A stretch of 14,570 nucleotides of DNA from an uncultured Paracoccaceae bacterium. GTDB taxonomy: Bacteria; Pseudomonadota; Alphaproteobacteria; Rhodobacterales; Rhodobacteraceae. This document shows, one piece after another, positions 12,572 to 14,570 of the stretch. Numbering within the stretch: position 1 is the stretch's first letter; every line of letters starts with the position of its first letter. A program made the translations under genes and the position numbers. Under the pieces are notes generated by a model. That model was not told the DNA's origin. It saw only the letters and a list, made by a program, of their open reading frames with translations, and did not search any database. The stretch covers positions 1 through 14,570 of the forward strand of contig CALESR010000031.1 in the NCBI GenBank assembly GCA_937907485.1, written 5' to 3'.

Positions 12572-14570
12572 TGCGCGCCCTCGACGCCAAACTGCTGCGC
12601 GATCTGCGCCGCCTCTGGGCGCAGGGGCTGGCGATTGGGTTGGTGCTGGCCTGCGGCATCATGGTGCTGGTGCTGGCACAGGGGGCCTCGCGCTCGCTGA
12701 CGCAGACCCGCGATGCCTGGTATGAACGCCACCGCTTTGCCGAGGTCTTTGCCAGCGTCACTCGCGCGCCGCGCGTGCTGCTGACCGAGGTGGCGCACCT
12801 GCCCGGCGTGGCGTTGGTCGAGGGGCGGGTGGGTTTTGGCGCCGTGGTCGATATTCCCGGCCTGCAGGCCCCGGCGCAGGTGCGCATCCTGTCGCTGCCC
12901 GCCAGCGGCGCGCCGGTGTTGAACCTGCCACTGCTGCGCATGGGCAGCCTGCCCGACCCGCTGCGCCCCGACGAGGTGGCGCTGTCCGAACCCTTTGCGC
13001 AGGCCAACAATCTGGTGCCCGGCAGCCGGTTTCACGCCATCCTTGGCGGCCAGCGGCGCGAACTGACCGTTACCGGCCACGTGCTGTCGCCTGAGTTCGT
13101 CTATACCATGGGCCCCGGTTCGATGATGCCCGACGACCAGCGGTTTGGCATCGTCTGGATGGGCGAGGCAGCGGCCTCGGCGGCGGCGGACATGCAAGGC
13201 GCCTTCAACGACCTGTCGCTGTCCTTGACCCGCGACGGCTCGGTGCCTGAGGTGGTCGCGGCGCTGGACCGGCTGCTGGAGCCTTATGGCGGGCAGGGCG
13301 CGCATGGGCGTGACCGGCAATCCAGCCATGTCTTCTTGCAAAACGAGCTGGACCAGTTGCAGGCGATGGCTCTGGTGCTGCCGCCGATCTTCCTGATCGT
13401 CGCGGCCTTTCTGGTCAACATGGTGCTGGGTCGCCTGATCGCGCAGGAACGCCCGGTAATCGGGCTGCTCAAGGCCGTCGGCTATTCCACCCGCGCCATC
13501 GGGGTGCATTACCTGAAACTGTCCCTGGGCGTGGCGGTGCTGGGGGTGGCGATCGGCTGGGCCTCGGGGCATTGGCTGGGGCAGGCGATGACCCGGATGT
13601 ATGCCGATTTCTTTCGCTTTCCCTGGCTGATCTATGTGCCGGGGGCCTCGTCGTTCTGGGTCTCCGGCATCCTGGGTCTGGCGACGGTTCTGCTGGGCGC
13701 TCTCAGGGCGGTCTGGGCCTCGGTCCGGCTGCCGCCCGCGGTGGCGATGTCGCCGCCCGCCCCGCCCGCCTATCGACGTGGCGTGCTCGATTGGCTGGCT
13801 GGGCTGATGCGGCTGCGGCAGACGACGATGATGATCCTGCGCTCGATCACCCGGTTTCCGGGCCGGGCCTCGGTCACGGTGTTCGGCGTGACGGCATCGG
13901 TCGCGGTGCTGGTGGCGTCGTTCGCGACCTTCGATGCAATCACCGCGATGCTGAACGAGGTTTTCGAACAATCAAACCGTCAGCATGTCACTCTGTCGCT
14001 GTCCCACGCGCAGGGCGAGGGCGTGATCGAGGACGCCCGCCGCTTGCCCGGTGTGCTGGCGGTCGAAGGGGCGTTCACGTTGCCGGTGCGGCTGATGGCG
14101 GGCCATCGCAGCCATCTGATCGGGCTGGAGGCCCGCGCGGATGGCGCGCAACTGACGCGGATCGTCGATGACGAAGGCGCCCCGGTGCCGATCCCGCCCG
14201 ACGGCATCGTGATTCCCGCCACGCTGGCTGCAACGCTGCACCTGGCTGCCGGGGACCGGGTGCAACTGGAGCTTCTGGCCCCCCCGCGCGAAACCTGGGA
14301 GGTGACCATCGCCGCCGTGGTGCGACAAAGCCTGGGGCAGTCGCTGGTCATGGCCGCGCCCGCGATGTTCGAACGCCTGCGCAGCGCGCCACAGGTCAAC
14401 ATGCTGCATCTGTCGGTCGATCTGAACCAACTGCCGGCGCTGCACGAGGCGGTGAAAACCACCCCCGCCATCGCCGGGCTGATCCTGTGGACCGAAGTGC
14501 GCGCCCAGTTCGACGCCACCATCAGCGAGAACCTGTCGCTGATGACGGTGATCTATACCGCACTGGGCGT
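12571..14570 (+). CDS. ABC transporter permease with FtsX-type domains (runs off right edge)
   Basis: About 666 codons are visible and the frame stays open to the edge. The layout is that of a large double-FtsX permease: first membrane segment at residues 18-37 (LAIGLVLACGIMVLVLAQ), a periplasmic MacB_PCD-like domain to about 258, then three membrane segments near 267-289, 316-337 and 363-383. A fifth segment at about 433-453 (VTVFGVTASVAVLVASFA) opens a second half with another periplasmic domain, and the last visible residues (LSLMTVIYTALGV) begin the next membrane segment. QERPVIGLLKAVGYS is the coupling helix expected after the second segment. The ATG at 12571 shares its A with the ATPase stop (TGATG). 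A GTG at 12568 would also overlap. Its job may be lipoprotein, lipid or small-molecule export; no periplasmic partner gene is visible in the window. Confidence 0.9.
   Translation, partial: MRALDAKLLRDLRRLWAQGLAIGLVLACGIMVLVLAQGASRSLTQTRDAWYERHRFAEVFASVTRAPRVLLTEVAHLPGVALVEGRVGFGAVVDIPGLQAPAQVRILSLPASGAPVLNLPLLRMGSLPDPLRPDEVALSEPFAQANNLVPGSRFHAILGGQRRELTVTGHVLSPEFVYTMGPGSMMPDDQRFGIVWMGEAAASAAADMQGAFNDLSLSLTRDGSVPEVVAALDRLLEPYGGQGAHGRDRQSSHVFLQNELDQLQAMALVLPPIFLIVAAFLVNMVLGRLIAQERPVIGLLKAVGYSTRAIGVHYLKLSLGVAVLGVAIGWASGHWLGQAMTRMYADFFRFPWLIYVPGASSFWVSGILGLATVLLGALRAVWASVRLPPAVAMSPPAPPAYRRGVLDWLAGLMRLRQTTMMILRSITRFPGRASVTVFGVTASVAVLVASFATFDAITAMLNEVFEQSNRQHVTLSLSHAQGEGVIEDARRLPGVLAVEGAFTLPVRLMAGHRSHLIGLEARADGAQLTRIVDDEGAPVPIPPDGIVIPATLAATLHLAAGDRVQLELLAPPRETWEVTIAAVVRQSLGQSLVMAAPAMFERLRSAPQVNMLHLSVDLNQLPALHEAVKTTPAIAGLILWTEVRAQFDATISENLSLMTVIYTALG

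Noticed and set aside
9303..13971. Long minus-strand open frames (about 530-610 codons) opposite the hydrolase, cyclodeaminase and ABC genes
   Set aside because: The products are Arg/His/Gln-rich with no recognisable motif, while the plus-strand frames carry complete, well-conserved domains.

Overview
The window is a GC-rich, tightly packed piece of an alphaproteobacterial chromosome. Codon bias, gene order and the resemblance of the central operon to the Rhodobacter capsulatus fds genes point to the Rhodobacteraceae/Paracoccaceae. The genus cannot be fixed from sequence alone. No tRNA, rRNA, CRISPR array, insertion sequence or phage gene was seen.

Left part (1-2784). The window opens inside a minus-strand type II secretion gene pair: the 5' end of gspD (secretin) preceded by gspC, whose short protein carries a Glu-Pro repeat linker. 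Divergent from gspC is a small lipoprotein with TPR-like helices, started by GTG behind a strong Shine-Dalgarno. Next come two tandem, related small secreted proteins of unknown function, each with one predicted disulfide.

Centre (2791-9874, minus strand). This is a complete soluble NAD-dependent molybdenum formate dehydrogenase operon in the order fdsG - fdsB - DUF4287 protein - fdsA - fdhD(fdsC) - fdsD. A LysR-family gene lies directly upstream in the same orientation. All fds genes overlap their neighbour by 4 or 11 bases, so translation is probably coupled. FdsG, FdsB and FdsA form the enzyme that oxidises formate to CO2 and reduces NAD+. FdhD and FdsD mature the molybdenum cofactor site. 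A perfect ATAG-N7-CTAT inverted repeat between lysR and fdsG is the likely operator. The small DUF4287 gene between fdsB and fdsA is the most unusual element of the operon.

Right part (9972-14570, plus strand). An alpha/beta hydrolase resembling maspardin overlaps an ornithine cyclodeaminase/mu-crystallin family gene by 4 bases. An ABC ATPase of the LolD/MacB type follows, coupled to a large FtsX-type permease that runs off the right edge.

Nothing here looks like a wholly new system. The best leads are the DUF4287 gene inside the fds operon, the predicted LysR operator, the secreted paralogue pair and the hydrolase-cyclodeaminase pair.
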